Both the position numbers and the translations under genes were made by a program. The notes under the pieces were generated by a model. The model worked only from the letters and a program-made list of their open reading frames with translations. It ran no database searches and was not told the DNA's origin. Shown in pieces: positions 47,817 to 61,267 of a stretch of DNA of 64,000 nt (position 1 is the stretch's first letter; every line of letters starts with the position of its first letter). The DNA is from Afipia sp. 64-13 (GTDB taxonomy: Bacteria > Pseudomonadota > Alphaproteobacteria > Rhizobiales > Xanthobacteraceae), in assembly GCA_001897755.1 (NCBI GenBank), contig MKUJ01000007.1, forward strand, positions 30,549-94,548. The letters are read 5' to 3'.

Positions 47817-48293
47817 TTACTTCCAGTCCACCTTGGCGATCTCATACGCCTTGGCGCCGCCGGGCGCGACGACCTCGACGGAAGCGCCTTTCTTCTTGCC
47901 GATCAGCGCGCGCGCGAGCGGAGAGGAGATCGAGATGCGGCCTTTCTTGGCGTCGGCCTCGGTGTCGCCGACGATCTGCCAGATCGCCTTCTTGTCGGTG
48001 TCCTCGTCGATCAGCGTGACGGTCGCGCCGAATTTGATGGTGTCGCCCGACAGCTTGGAGACATCGATGATGTCTGCGCGCGCGAGCTTGTCCTCGAGCT
48101 CGGCGATGCGGCCCTCGTTGTGGGACTGAGCTTCCTTCGCGGCATGATATTCGGCGTTTTCCGACAGGTCGCCATGTGATCGCGCTTCGGAGATCGCCTC
48201 CACGATCCGCGGGCGCTCGATCGACTGGCGCTGCTTCAATTCCTCTTCCAGGGCGGCATGTCCCGCCACCGTCATCGGCACTTTTTCAACCAT
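47817..48293 (-). CDS. greA: Transcription elongation factor GreA
   Basis: 158 aa. The N-terminal antiparallel coiled coil runs from [56 protein letters not shown], with the two acidic tip residues in DLSENAEY. The C-terminal domain ends [23 protein letters not shown]. It rescues backtracked RNA polymerase by stimulating transcript cleavage. It is located downstream of carB, with small hairpins between them. Confidence 0.96.
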   Translation of the reverse strand: MVEKVPMTVAGHAALEEELKQRQSIERPRIVEAISEARSHGDLSENAEYHAAKEAQSHNEGRIAELEDKLARADIIDVSKLSGDTIKFGATVTLIDEDTDKKAIWQIVGDTEADAKKGRISISSPLARALIGKKKGASVEVVAPGGAKAYEIAKVDWK

Positions 48294-48445
48294 TCTTCCT
48301 CGTCCTTGCCCTTGTGGCGCCGGAGCGGCGGCGCCATCGGCACGAAAAAATTCTCATCCGCCCGAATGCCTGGGGGCATCGAGCTGATGAGCAACAAGCT
48401 CTCGAGCGGCCGGTTCCTTCGCTGGCCTGCGAGCCAGGATCGCCG

Positions 48446-48467
48446 GTCCCTTCGGGACTGACGTTCG

Positions 48468-48471
<4 letters not shown>
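48446..48471 (-). other. Tandem tight hairpins at the 3' end of carB
   Basis: Two adjacent perfect hairpins, CTGACG-AA-CGTCAG and GTCCC-GAA-GGGAC (minus strand), share one base and flank or include the carB TGA stop. They probably mark the 3' end of the carB message, but no T-run follows, so it is not a canonical terminator. Confidence 0.5.
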
Positions 48472-51932
<3,461 letters not shown>

Positions 51933-51967
51933 GCAGTCACTTGGGCAGGAAGCGTCGGAAACGGCAT

Positions 51968-51997
51968 AAAAAAAGGACGCGCAACCGCGCGTCCTTT
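51968..51997 (-). terminator. Intrinsic terminator directly upstream of carB
   Basis: On the minus strand the stem AAAGGACGCGC/GCGCGTCCTTT with a 4-nt loop is followed by a seven-T run, which ends 35 bp before the carB ATG. It may close the tRNA-Cys-like transcript, or act as an attenuator of carB. Confidence 0.8.
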
Positions 51998-52259
51998 GAA
52001 CCGTGCGCGAGGTTTTCCCCGGCGCGCGGGGTGTCTTTAGACCAGATTCCGAAACGTTGGAAGGCTTGCGGCTTCAATTAACCGCAGATTTCGGAGTATT
52101 TCCGAGCTTTTGTTTCGCTTCACGAGGCGGTGGCGAATGTCGTGGCTGGCGACCAGTCGCCGCAAAACGTCCGGGCCAACCTCATGACGCCGACGACCCG
52201 GTGCCGGTGGGTGCGGACGAAGGCAGTGCCCAGATCTGTCTGGGTAACAAAGGGGAAGT
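51998..52259. other. Leader-like region between the tRNA-Cys-like element and the carB terminator
   Basis: No gene is supported. It holds a CCCAGA/TCTGGG hairpin 11 nt past the tRNA-like 3' end (52229-52247 region) and a CCCCG/CGGGG hairpin at 52017-52031. ORFs through it carry tRNA-derived residues and are likely not coding. Confidence 0.45.
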
Positions 52260-52335
52260 TGGAGGCCCGGCCTGGATTTGAACCAGGATAAAAAGCTTTG
52301 CACAGCTCCCGCGTAGACGTTTCCGCCACCGGGCC
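52260..52335 (-). tRNA. tRNA-Cys(GCA)-like gene with degraded D-loop and 6-nt anticodon loop
   Basis: A 76-nt cloverleaf: acceptor GGCCCGG/CCGGGCC perfect; D-stem GCG/CGC; anticodon stem GAGCT/AGCTT with loop GUGCAA; variable TTTAT; T-stem CCTGG/CCAGG with a standard TTCAAAT loop; discriminator T73; encoded CCA. U73 and anticodon GCA fit cysteine. The anticodon loop is one base short and the D-loop lacks the G18-G19 pair needed for normal tertiary folding. Either it is a pseudogene or a non-translational tRNA-like element. It is transcribed towards carB. Confidence 0.55.
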
Positions 52336-52542
52336 AAGATCAGGCTACTGCGAGATGTGGCGGTTCGCCACACCTGCCGCGGTATAAGGTTAAGGAACCG
52401 GGAACGGCATGTCTTTGGTTTAACCATCGGCCTTGTGAGGCTCCCGGGATCAGGGAGGGCGCGGGCGCCCGTGCTACACTTTTGCTCGAATCAGCATGGA
52501 TCCGTGTGCGTAGCCGCACCTGCATCATCAAGGGAGAACCCC

Positions 52543-52983
52543 ATGTCCTTGTCATCCGCTCTGCGCGCCGGGCTGATTGCTTTGTTTGCGCTTGCCGGCC
52601 TCGGCCTGTCGTCCGCCGCCCATGCCGATAGCGGCACGGTGTCGTTAACCATCTATAAAGCCGGCTGGTTCATCGGCGGCTCCGGCGGCAGCGGTACGCT
52701 CAATTTCCGTGGCCGGCGCTACGCGCTGTCCACCGGCGGGCTGGATTACGGTCTGGTGTTCGGCGGATCGAAGACCGTGCTGCGCGGCCGGGTTCGCAAT
52801 ATCAACCGTCCTTCCGACGTTGCCGGCGTTTACGGCGCGGCCGGCGCGGGCCTCGCCATCGGCGGCGGTGCGCGCGCGATCGTCCTGACCAATCAGAAGG
52901 GGGCGGTGCTCGAATTGTCCGGGCGGCAGACCGGCCTGATGGCCAACGCCGACCTGAGCGGACTTGCGATTACGATGAGGTAA
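52543..52983 (+). CDS. Exported protein of unknown function, Ysc84/DUF1134-like style
   Basis: 146 aa. Signal peptide ALRAGLIALFALAGLGLSSAAHA-DS. The mature part is Gly-rich and beta-like (SGTVSLTIYKAGWFIGGSGGSGTLNFRGRRYALSTGGLDYGLVFGGSKTVLRGRVRNINRPSDVAGVYGAAGAGLAIGGG). This resembles small Ysc84/DUF1134-type periplasmic proteins, but I cannot be certain. The start at 52543 has AGGGAG upstream. The next gene, 18 bp away, is also an exported unknown. Confidence 0.7.
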   Translation: MSLSSALRAGLIALFALAGLGLSSAAHADSGTVSLTIYKAGWFIGGSGGSGTLNFRGRRYALSTGGLDYGLVFGGSKTVLRGRVRNINRPSDVAGVYGAAGAGLAIGGGARAIVLTNQKGAVLELSGRQTGLMANADLSGLAITMR

Positions 52984-53001
52984 AGGAAGGAGGCGGGCAG
53001 G

Positions 53002-53544
53002 ATGTTCTCCTTGCGCCGCTGCCTTGTTCTGATCGCTTGCGTGATGTCGGCGCCCCTGCTGGCGCAGACATCGGATTCGCAGAATGCGCTGCTGGCAAAG
53101 TATCGCTGCCAGTTGTCGGATATGCTGCGGCAGGTCTACGAAGCGCCGAGTGCCTATAAGCAACTCAATCGATTTCTGGTGCTGTCAGGCCCCTCTCGCT
53201 CGTCCGATTATGTGCAGTGCATGTTCGGGGAGAACCGCACCAAGCTCTACTGCGAAGCATCCACGGGCTACTACGATGTGGCCGAGGACAAGCCGCGCAG
53301 ACGCTATCCGTCCGACACCGTCAATGAGGCATTCCGGCGACTCGGATTTGCAGTCGGTAGCGGCGAGAAGAATTATCCGTACGAGCGGGACTTCACCGGA
53401 ACGCCGGATTTCGACGAGATCGCAAAATTGATGTTGCTGACCATGCACGACGGATACGGCGCGCGCGCACAGACCACATTGAAGGTCCATGCACCTTTCG
53501 CGAGGAAGCCACCCGCGGGCTGTGGCGCTCAGCCCACGAGATGA
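53002..53544 (+). CDS. Exported protein of unknown function
   Basis: 180 aa. Signal peptide LRRCLVLIACVMSAPLLA-QT. The mature protein has three to four Cys (KYRCQLSD, YVQCMFGENRTKLYCEAS) and charged loops, with a Tyr-rich turn (STGYYDVAEDKPRRRYPSD). No family recognised. It lies 18 bp after the preceding exported-protein gene, so they are probably one transcript. Confidence 0.7.
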   Translation: MFSLRRCLVLIACVMSAPLLAQTSDSQNALLAKYRCQLSDMLRQVYEAPSAYKQLNRFLVLSGPSRSSDYVQCMFGENRTKLYCEASTGYYDVAEDKPRRRYPSDTVNEAFRRLGFAVGSGEKNYPYERDFTGTPDFDEIAKLMLLTMHDGYGARAQTTLKVHAPFARKPPAGCGAQPTR

Positions 53545-53616
53545 TGGTCAGGTTCGCGATTGCACGGCGATAGGAGATCAATTCCTTCCCGCGTTCATGT
53601 TTCCGCCCACAAACGG

Positions 53617-53659
53617 ATGCCCGGGGCATCCCCGATCAGGTCGGGGATGCCCCGGGCAT
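53617..53659. repeat. 19-bp-arm perfect palindrome
   Basis: ATGCCCGGGGCATCCCCGA and its exact reverse complement are separated by TCAGG, in the convergent gap between an exported-protein gene and thiC. No T-run. It is a member of the same GC-palindrome style as the other dispersed repeats here, and may act as a transcript end. Confidence 0.7.
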
Positions 53660-53682
53660 GATGTGCATCAGCAAACGCTTCC

Positions 53683-55656
<1,974 letters not shown>

Positions 55657-55702
55657 CTAAACTCTTGTTCGGTGCGGCCCGATGGGCCGGCCGCATGCAA
55701 TC

Positions 55703-56329
55703 TCAGGCGGCTTGCGAGTATTGGCCGAGCCAGGCGCGCACCCGCGCGTCCGGATCGGCATTCATGGTGACGTCGCTGACGACGGCGATGGAATTGGCGC
55801 CGGCGGCGAAGATCGCCTCGGCCTGTTCGAGCTTGATGCCGCCGATCGCCACCAGCGGCATGTCGCCGATCCGCAGTTTCCAGGCGGTGATGCGCTCGAG
55901 GCCCTGCGGCGCGAACCGCATTTTCTTCAGCGTGGTCTCATAGATCGGCCCAAGCGCGACATAGTCCGGCTTGTATTGCAGGGCGTTGTCGAGTTCGGCT
56001 TCGTCATGCGTGGACAGCCCGAGCGTCAGACCGGCGCGGCGGATCGCCGGAATGTCGGCGGTGGCAAGGTCCTCCTGGCCGAGATGCAGATGCTGCGCGC
56101 CGCAATCGATCGCCGCCTGCCAGTAGTCGTTGACCACAAGCTTCGTCGGCGTGCCGGCTACGGCGGCGAGCGCGTCGCGCACGAGTTGGTTGGCCTCAGC
56201 CGCGCCGAGGTTCTTGGTGCGAAGCTGCACGGTACCGGCGCCGAGTTTTGCAAGCCGGGCGACCCACGCGACGCTATCGACGACAGGATAAAAGCGATCA
56301 GGATACGGCATGCCAGAACGGTGTCCCAA
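55703..56329 (-). CDS. thiE: Thiamine-phosphate synthase
   Basis: 208 aa (202 if started at 56311, which is the better family start). It joins HMP-PP and thiazole phosphate. Motifs: [67 protein letters not shown], and the C-terminal VAIGGI phosphate site. It overlaps the 3' end of thiG. Key residues are present. Confidence 0.95.
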   Translation of the reverse strand: MGHRSGMPYPDRFYPVVDSVAWVARLAKLGAGTVQLRTKNLGAAEANQLVRDALAAVAGTPTKLVVNDYWQAAIDCGAQHLHLGQEDLATADIPAIRRAGLTLGLSTHDEAELDNALQYKPDYVALGPIYETTLKKMRFAPQGLERITAWKLRIGDMPLVAIGGIKLEQAEAIFAAGANSIAVVSDVTMNADPDARVRAWLGQYSQAA

Positions 56330-57098
56330 CGACAGGGGTGGATGGGGAGGCGAAATCGCGCGCGTCCATCAGGCCGGCCTCGAAGCCTGAGCGGCCGGCA
56401 TCGACCGCGAGACGGAACGCCTTCGCCATCGCCACCGGATCGGCGGCCTTGGCGACGGCGGTGTTGAGCAGTACGGCGTCGAAGCCGAGCTCGAGCGCCT
56501 GCGCGGCGTGGCTCGGCGCGCCGATCCCGGCGTCGACCACCAGCGTGATGTCGGGCAGGCGGGTGCGCAGCAGCCTGAGCGCATCGCGATTGACGATGCC
56601 GCGCGCGCTGCCGATCGGAGAGGCCCATGGCATCACTACGCGGCAGCCGGCATCGACGAGACGCTGCGCGACCGACAGATCCTCGGTGCAATACGGAAAC
56701 ACCTCGAAGCCGTCCTTGATCAGGATGCCGGCCGCTTCGACCAGCCCCACCACGTCGGGCTGCAGCGTTTCGTTGTCGGCGATCACCTCGAGCTTGACCC
56801 ACGAGGTGCCGAACAATTCGCGTGCAAGCTGCGCCGTGGTGACGGCCTCGCGCACGCTTTTGCAGCCGGCGGTGTTGGGCAGCACGGTGACGTGCAACTC
56901 GCGGATCAGCGACCAGAAGGCATCGCCGGTCTTGCCGCCGGCGGTCTCGCGGCGCACCGAGACGGTGACGATCTCGCTGCCGGCGGCGCGGATCGAATCC
57001 TGCATGATCTTCGGCGACGGATAGAGCGCGGTGCCGATCAGCAGGCGCGAGGAGAATTCCTTGTCGTAGAACTTCACAGTGCTTTGCGTCATCATCAT
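56298..57098 (-). CDS. thiG: Thiazole synthase
   Basis: 266 aa (264 if started at the third Met, [11 protein letters not shown]). It forms thiazole phosphate using ThiS-COSH. Conserved parts are [29 protein letters not shown], the catalytic-Lys segment [16 protein letters not shown] and [14 protein letters not shown]. Overlaps thiS by 4 bp and thiE by about 14-32 bp, so tightly coupled. Confidence 0.96.
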   Translation of the reverse strand: MMMTQSTVKFYDKEFSSRLLIGTALYPSPKIMQDSIRAAGSEIVTVSVRRETAGGKTGDAFWSLIRELHVTVLPNTAGCKSVREAVTTAQLARELFGTSWVKLEVIADNETLQPDVVGLVEAAGILIKDGFEVFPYCTEDLSVAQRLVDAGCRVVMPWASPIGSARGIVNRDALRLLRTRLPDITLVVDAGIGAPSHAAQALELGFDAVLLNTAVAKAADPVAMAKAFRLAVDAGRSGFEAGLMDARDFASPSTPVVGTPFWHAVS

Positions 57099-57292
57099 CC
57101 CCCCTGCCGGGGCGTCAGGATTTCAACCGCGTCGTCGTCCTTGAGCGGCGTCTCCGCCCAGCGCGCGCGCGGCACCACGTCATAGTTCAAGGCCACCGCG
57201 AGATGAGTGCCATGATAGTCGAGCTCGGCCAGCAGCGCGTCAATGCGCGTGGCGCTGACCTTGCGGCGTTCGCCGTTGACGGTCACGAACAT
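57095..57292 (-). CDS. thiS: Sulfur-carrier protein ThiS
   Basis: 65-aa ubiquitin-like carrier, [12 protein letters not shown]..., ending in PRQGG, the Gly-Gly that becomes thiocarboxylated. It overlaps thiO by 10 bp and thiG by 4 bp. The ORF track shows only the longer frame; the real start is the ATG at 57292. It carries the sulfur used by ThiG. Confidence 0.95.
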   Translation of the reverse strand: MFVTVNGERRKVSATRIDALLAELDYHGTHLAVALNYDVVPRARWAETPLKDDDAVEILTPRQGG

Positions 57293-58308
57293 TGCATTAC
57301 CTCGTTGTCGATCTCGCCGCGCTGCACGTAGTTCAGCGTCAGCTCCGCCAGTGCCGGCGCCAGCAGGAAGCCGTGGCGATAAAGCCCGTTGACGGAAATT
57401 TTCGATTTCTCGATCGCGATGCGCGGCAGATTGTCGGGCAGGGCGGGGCGCAGGCCTGCGCCGATCTCGACGATGCGCGCTTCGCCGAACGCAGGATGCA
57501 CCGCATAGGCGGCCGACAGCAATTCCAGCGCCGAGCGCACGCTGACGCGATCGTCCTCGCTTTCGATCGAGGTCGCGCCGATCATGAAATGATGGTCGTC
57601 GCGCGGAATGACATAAAGCGGCCAGCGCGGATGCATCAGCCGCACCGGGCGCGACAGCGCGACCTCGTCGGTATGGACGATGATCATCTCGCCCTTGACG
57701 CCGCGCAGTTCGGGAAACCTGTCGCGCGCGGCAAGGCCGCGGCAATCGATCACCAGGTTCGACTGCTGCGCCAGTTCGTCGGGGTCGCACTCGGTCTGGA
57801 ATTTGATGGTGCCGCCGGCGGCGGTGAGCCTGGCATGCAGTTTCGGCAGCACATGGCGCGGCTCGACATGGCCTTCCCTGGCGAAGAACAGCGCGTCATG
57901 GAAGCGCCCTTCGAGCGAGGGTTCCAGCGCGGCGATGGCGGCGGCATCGAGGCGGTCATGTTCGCCGGTGAGACGGGCGAAGCGGTCGAAATCGGCGCGG
58001 TCGCGCGCATGCGCGATAACCAGAGAGCCGTTGAACGGCGTTTCGGGAAGCTCCGCGCGCCACAGATCGAGCGAGCGGGCGCCGAGGCGGGTGATGACAG
58101 GCTCGGAGGCTTCGGCTTCGCACCATGGCGCCAGCATCCCGCCGGCGAAATGGCTGGTGGCGCGCGTCATGCTGGCGTCATCGCGATCGAAGAGAGTGAC
58201 CGCGAAGCCGGCTTTTGCGAACGACAGCGCGTGCCATGCACCCGCGATGCCTGCGCCGATAATACTGACGGATTGATGTGCGTGCGATGACGCCGAATTC
58301 TGATGCAT
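57283..58308 (-). CDS. thiO: Glycine oxidase, thiamine branch
   Basis: 341-aa DAO-fold flavoenzyme that oxidises glycine to the dehydroglycine used by ThiG. FAD motif SIIGAGIAGAWHALSFAKAGFAVTLFDR, substrate and FAD contacts MLAPWCEAEAS and the C-terminal IVEIGAGLRPALPDNLPRI...LYRHGFLLAPALAE. It is the first gene after the TPP riboswitch. Use of ThiO, rather than ThiH, means aerobic thiazole formation. Confidence 0.94.
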   Translation of the reverse strand: MHQNSASSHAHQSVSIIGAGIAGAWHALSFAKAGFAVTLFDRDDASMTRATSHFAGGMLAPWCEAEASEPVITRLGARSLDLWRAELPETPFNGSLVIAHARDRADFDRFARLTGEHDRLDAAAIAALEPSLEGRFHDALFFAREGHVEPRHVLPKLHARLTAAGGTIKFQTECDPDELAQQSNLVIDCRGLAARDRFPELRGVKGEMIIVHTDEVALSRPVRLMHPRWPLYVIPRDDHHFMIGATSIESEDDRVSVRSALELLSAAYAVHPAFGEARIVEIGAGLRPALPDNLPRIAIEKSKISVNGLYRHGFLLAPALAELTLNYVQRGEIDNEVMQCS

Positions 58309-58312
58309 CCCT

Positions 58313-58405
58313 GTCCCTTCGCCGGCATGACCCGGATCAGGTTCAAAGGGTCACCGCACCCACTGCGGTATCTCAGCTCCACACCGGAGCCCCCCTCGGA
58401 ACTGC
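58313..58405 (-). promoter_or_regulatory. TPP riboswitch of the thi operon
   Basis: The minus strand carries the THI signature: CTGAGATACCGC, then ACCCTTTGAACCTGATC and CATGCCGGCGAAGGGA, followed by thiO's ATG 4-9 nt later. P1 to P5 elements are all visible. Because the AGGGA at the 3' end of the element doubles as the thiO ribosome site, ligand binding should sequester translation rather than only transcription. Confidence 0.95.
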
Positions 58406-58767
58406 TCTCTATAATATGGCGGAGAATTTTAGAGTCAATCTCATGTTCCCGGTTTGTGCGGAGTAATAATTACCGGGTGGGAAGACATCTGTCGTCGTCA
58501 CGGCGATTCACATCGCGCGCGCGAGTCGCGAAACGGAACCGCGATGCTTGCGTAAGAGCTTTCGCCGATTCAGGGATTCGCGTCGAAGTGTGTTTTCTCA
58601 AAACGCAATAGTTTCGCCTTTTGATGCGCGGCATGCGTTTTATTCTCCGGCATACAGCGCTGGCATATGCGGGTTGCTCTTTTTCCATATGCGTCAATTC
58701 GGCGGTCGCATACGCGGCGCAAATCAGTTATAAGATTCTTCGTACGACGCAGCGGAGAGGCAAAGCC
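58406..58767. other. Intergenic region upstream of the riboswitch operon
   Basis: The thi promoter must lie at the left end. No gene is supported; ORFs such as 58470..58697 are unlikely. An alternating purine-pyrimidine run CGCGCGCGCG (around 58516) is visible. Confidence 0.45.
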
Positions 58768-58863
58768 ATGATGCCTTCGAAGATGATCGAACAGATCTCA
58801 CGCCACATCGTTTCGCGCACATCTCAAGCCTGTATGGCCGCCGGCGTACAACGCGCCGGTTGA
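58768..58863 (+). CDS. Possible 31-aa small protein
   Basis: MMPSKMIEQISRHIVSRTSQACMAAGVQRAG. A good GGAGAGG ribosome site sits 6 nt upstream. The codons look regular, but there is no family evidence. It lies before a second small ORF. It could be a noncoding stretch. Confidence 0.35.
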   Translation: MMPSKMIEQISRHIVSRTSQACMAAGVQRAG

Positions 58864-58930
58864 TGGAACTTTTCCCGATCTTTCGTGTTTATCGGCAAGA
58901 GGAACCGGATCGTTTCCGGATTGAGATGCC

Positions 58931-59125
58931 ATGTCGGATACCTACATCATCGAAGTGAAATCAGAAGCAGCGGGCATCGTCGTCCGCGACAAAGCGGGTT
59001 TTCGTTTTTTCGCGGCGAACGAACGCTTCCGCCAGCTTGAAGGCAAGCTGTTCCGCAGCGCGCGCGAAGCGGAACGTATGGCCAAGCAGCTTCTTGCGAC
59101 ACGGTCGGAGCCCGTGATCGCCTGA
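58931..59125 (+). CDS. Small conserved-looking protein
   Basis: 64 aa: MSDTYIIEVKSEAAGIVVRDKAGFRFFAANERFRQLEGKLFRSAREAERMAKQLLATRSEPVIA. It appears to have a short beta N-terminal part and a basic helical C-terminal half. No domain recognised. An intrinsic terminator 95 bp downstream supports a real transcript. Confidence 0.65.
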   Translation: MSDTYIIEVKSEAAGIVVRDKAGFRFFAANERFRQLEGKLFRSAREAERMAKQLLATRSEPVIA

Positions 59126-59219
59126 CGCTGGTTGCCGACGCGGTCGCGTGGCCTCGCATCGACGGCGAGCCTCAATCGACGAACGTGAGCGAGGTTTCGC
59201 TGGGCAGCATAGCGATAAG

Positions 59220-59243
59220 GGCCGGGAGCGATCCCGGCCTTTT
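59220..59243 (+). terminator. Intrinsic terminator of the small ORF unit
   Basis: Stem GGCCGGGA/TCCCGGCC with loop GCGA, then TTTT. It lies between the plus-strand 64-aa gene and the convergent DUF1993 gene. Confidence 0.8.
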
Positions 59244-59275
59244 GTCGTGAATCGGTGGACTGTCGCGAAGTTCGG

Positions 59276-59782
59276 TTACGGCCTGACGCCGAGGAAATCG
59301 AATTTGCCGAGTTCGACATTGTTGTGCCGCAGGATGTCGTAGGCGGTGGTGCAGTGAAAAAAGAAATTCGGCAAAGCGACGTGATTGAAGAATTGCTGAC
59401 CGGGCAGCGTCTTGGATTTGTCCTTGCCGGTGGGGAAGGTCACATCGCGGGTATCCGCGCCTTCATATTTGCCGGCCGGAATCGCCTGAATGTTGGCGAT
59501 CACTTTCTCGATCCGCGCCTGCAACTGCTCGAACGTGGTTTCGTCGTCCGGCATCATAGGCACTTCGGTGCCGGCGAGGCGGGCGCAGGCCTTGCCTGAA
59601 AAATCGCAAGCCAGCTGCACCTGGCGGGTCAGCGTGAACATGGTCGGATGCAGCCGCGCATTGAGCAGCACGGATGGCTCGATCTTGTTGGCCTCGGCAT
59701 AGGCTTGGCCTTTGGCCAGCACGCCCGAGAGCGCGTTAAGCATGTGGACGAAGACCGGCGCAGAGCCGTCGTAAAACGACAT
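59276..59782 (-). CDS. DUF1993-family protein
   Basis: 168 aa. The sequence MSFYDGSAPVFVHMLNALSGVLAKGQAYAEANKIEPSVLLNARLHPTMFTLTRQVQLACDFSGKACARLAG and FFNHVALPNFFFHCTTAYDILRHNNVELGKFDFLG are typical of DUF1993, a helical-bundle family related to DinB-like folds. No enzymatic role is known. It is monocistronic. Confidence 0.88.
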   Translation of the reverse strand: MSFYDGSAPVFVHMLNALSGVLAKGQAYAEANKIEPSVLLNARLHPTMFTLTRQVQLACDFSGKACARLAGTEVPMMPDDETTFEQLQARIEKVIANIQAIPAGKYEGADTRDVTFPTGKDKSKTLPGQQFFNHVALPNFFFHCTTAYDILRHNNVELGKFDFLGVRP

Positions 59783-59883
59783 GGCAAAACCTTTCAGGGT
59801 TGAAGGCGTAGCGGGATGGTTCCGACCAGCTAGTGGGTTTCAACGCCCCTGCAAGATGCGGCGAGGCAGAAAATCCCGGTTGT

Positions 59884-61098
59884 TCAACGGCCGCGCATTC
59901 GCGCCAGCAGTTCGGCGGTCGGCCATGAATCGGCGGGCAAACCGTATTTCTTCTGCACGGTCTTGATCGCGATCCGGCTTTGCTGGCCCAGAATGCCGTC
60001 GATCTTGCCGACATTGAATCCCTGCCGCGCCAGCAATTGCTGCAATTCCTTGATCTCGTTGAACGGCAGTTGCGTCACCGGCGCTGTCGGCTTGCGCATC
60101 GGCGCCGCGCCGCCGATGCGGGTGGCGAGGTAGGCGGCCGTGGTCGAATAGATCAGCGAGTTGTTCCATTCGGTGTAGGCCGCGAAATTCGGATAAGCGA
60201 GGAAGGCCGGGCCGTGGCGTCCCATCGGCAGCAGCACGGAAGCGGGGAGGTTGTCGTTCGGCAGCGGCCGGCCGTCGGCGTAAGTCACGCCCCACGCGGC
60301 CCATTGCGAGCGCGGATGCTTGATGGTGAGGTCGGCCTGATCCCACGGAAGACTGGCGGGCACGCGAACTTCCTGCAGCCACGGTTCACCGCGCCGCCAT
60401 TTCAGCGCGGTGGCGATGTAGTTGGCGGTCGAGCCGATCACATCCGGCGCGCTGCGCAGCATATTGCGATGGCCATCGCCGTCATAGTCCACGGCGTAAT
60501 TGTAGTAATGCGTCGGCAGGAATTGCGTCTGCCCGAGCTCGCCCGCCCATGAGCCGATCATTTCCGAGGGCGCCAGATCGCCGCGATCGATGATTTTCAA
60601 TGCGGCGATGGTCTCGTCGTGAAACATCTGAGCGCGGCGGCAGTCGTAGGCCAGCGACACCAGCGAGCGCAGCGTCGGCAGCTTGCCCATGTTGGCGCCG
60701 AAATCGCTTTCCAGGCCCCAGAACGCGGCGATCACCTCCGGCGGCACGCCATATTCCTTCTCGGCGCGTGCGAAGGCATGGGCATAGGTTTTGATTTTCG
60801 CGCGACCCTGCTCCATCCGGTAGTTCGCCGCCATGCGCCCGGCGAATTCGGTGAACACCTGACCGAACACGCGCTGACCGCGGTCGCGATTGACGATGCT
60901 CTGGTCGTACACCAATCTAGGGGATGCAGCGGCAATCGCGCGCTGCGAAACGCCGGCGGCGGCCGCGTCCTGCTTCAATTGCGTCAGGAATTGCTCGAAG
61001 CTCTTGCCGCCGTGACAGGCTGCGCCGCGCTGGGCGAGCGCGGGAGAGGCCAACGCCAGCGCGATTGCCAGAACAGATGCTGCAATGAATTTCGTCAT
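59884..61098 (-). CDS. MltB-type lytic murein transglycosylase with peptidoglycan-binding domain
   Basis: 404 aa. Signal peptide FIAASVLAIALALASPALA-QR. The SLT-2/MltB catalytic domain has the active Glu in FWGLESDFGANMGKLPTL and the signature GELGQTQFLPTHYYNYAVDYDGDGHRN. A PG-binding-1 domain occupies the last ~60 residues (LQQLLARQGFNVGKIDGILGQQSRIAIKTVQKKYGLP). It cleaves glycan strands in the periplasm to 1,6-anhydro ends. A dispersed palindromic repeat lies upstream. Confidence 0.93.
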   Translation of the reverse strand: MTKFIAASVLAIALALASPALAQRGAACHGGKSFEQFLTQLKQDAAAAGVSQRAIAAASPRLVYDQSIVNRDRGQRVFGQVFTEFAGRMAANYRMEQGRAKIKTYAHAFARAEKEYGVPPEVIAAFWGLESDFGANMGKLPTLRSLVSLAYDCRRAQMFHDETIAALKIIDRGDLAPSEMIGSWAGELGQTQFLPTHYYNYAVDYDGDGHRNMLRSAPDVIGSTANYIATALKWRRGEPWLQEVRVPASLPWDQADLTIKHPRSQWAAWGVTYADGRPLPNDNLPASVLLPMGRHGPAFLAYPNFAAYTEWNNSLIYSTTAAYLATRIGGAAPMRKPTAPVTQLPFNEIKELQQLLARQGFNVGKIDGILGQQSRIAIKTVQKKYGLPADSWPTAELLARMRGR

Positions 61099-61141
61099 GA
61101 TATCGCCGTTTCAATTTGTTGGGTGATCATAGTCGCCGCTT

Positions 61142-61232
61142 CGTCATCACGCCCGGCCTCGTGCCGGGCATCCACGCCTTTCTTTGATGCATGAGTGAGA
61201 TGTGGATGGCCGGGTCAAGCCCGGCCATGACG
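61142..61232. repeat. Dispersed palindromic repeat, copy 2
   Basis: 91 bp bounded by CGTCAT and ATGACG. It contains GCCCGGC/GCCGGGC and ATGGCCGGG-TCAAG-CCCGGCCAT. Its right hairpin differs from copy 1 at two stem positions by compensatory changes. It sits between the transglycosylase and ScfR genes. Confidence 0.8.
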
Positions 61233-61267
61233 CTTAGAACCCTGCAAAGAAGTAGGAGCGCGTGTCG

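Noticed and set aside
52260-52335. Permuted or two-piece tmRNA half, or tRNA-Leu
   Set aside because: A full linear cloverleaf with both acceptor strands is present, which excludes the permuted tmRNA; the 5-nt variable region excludes a class II leucine tRNA.
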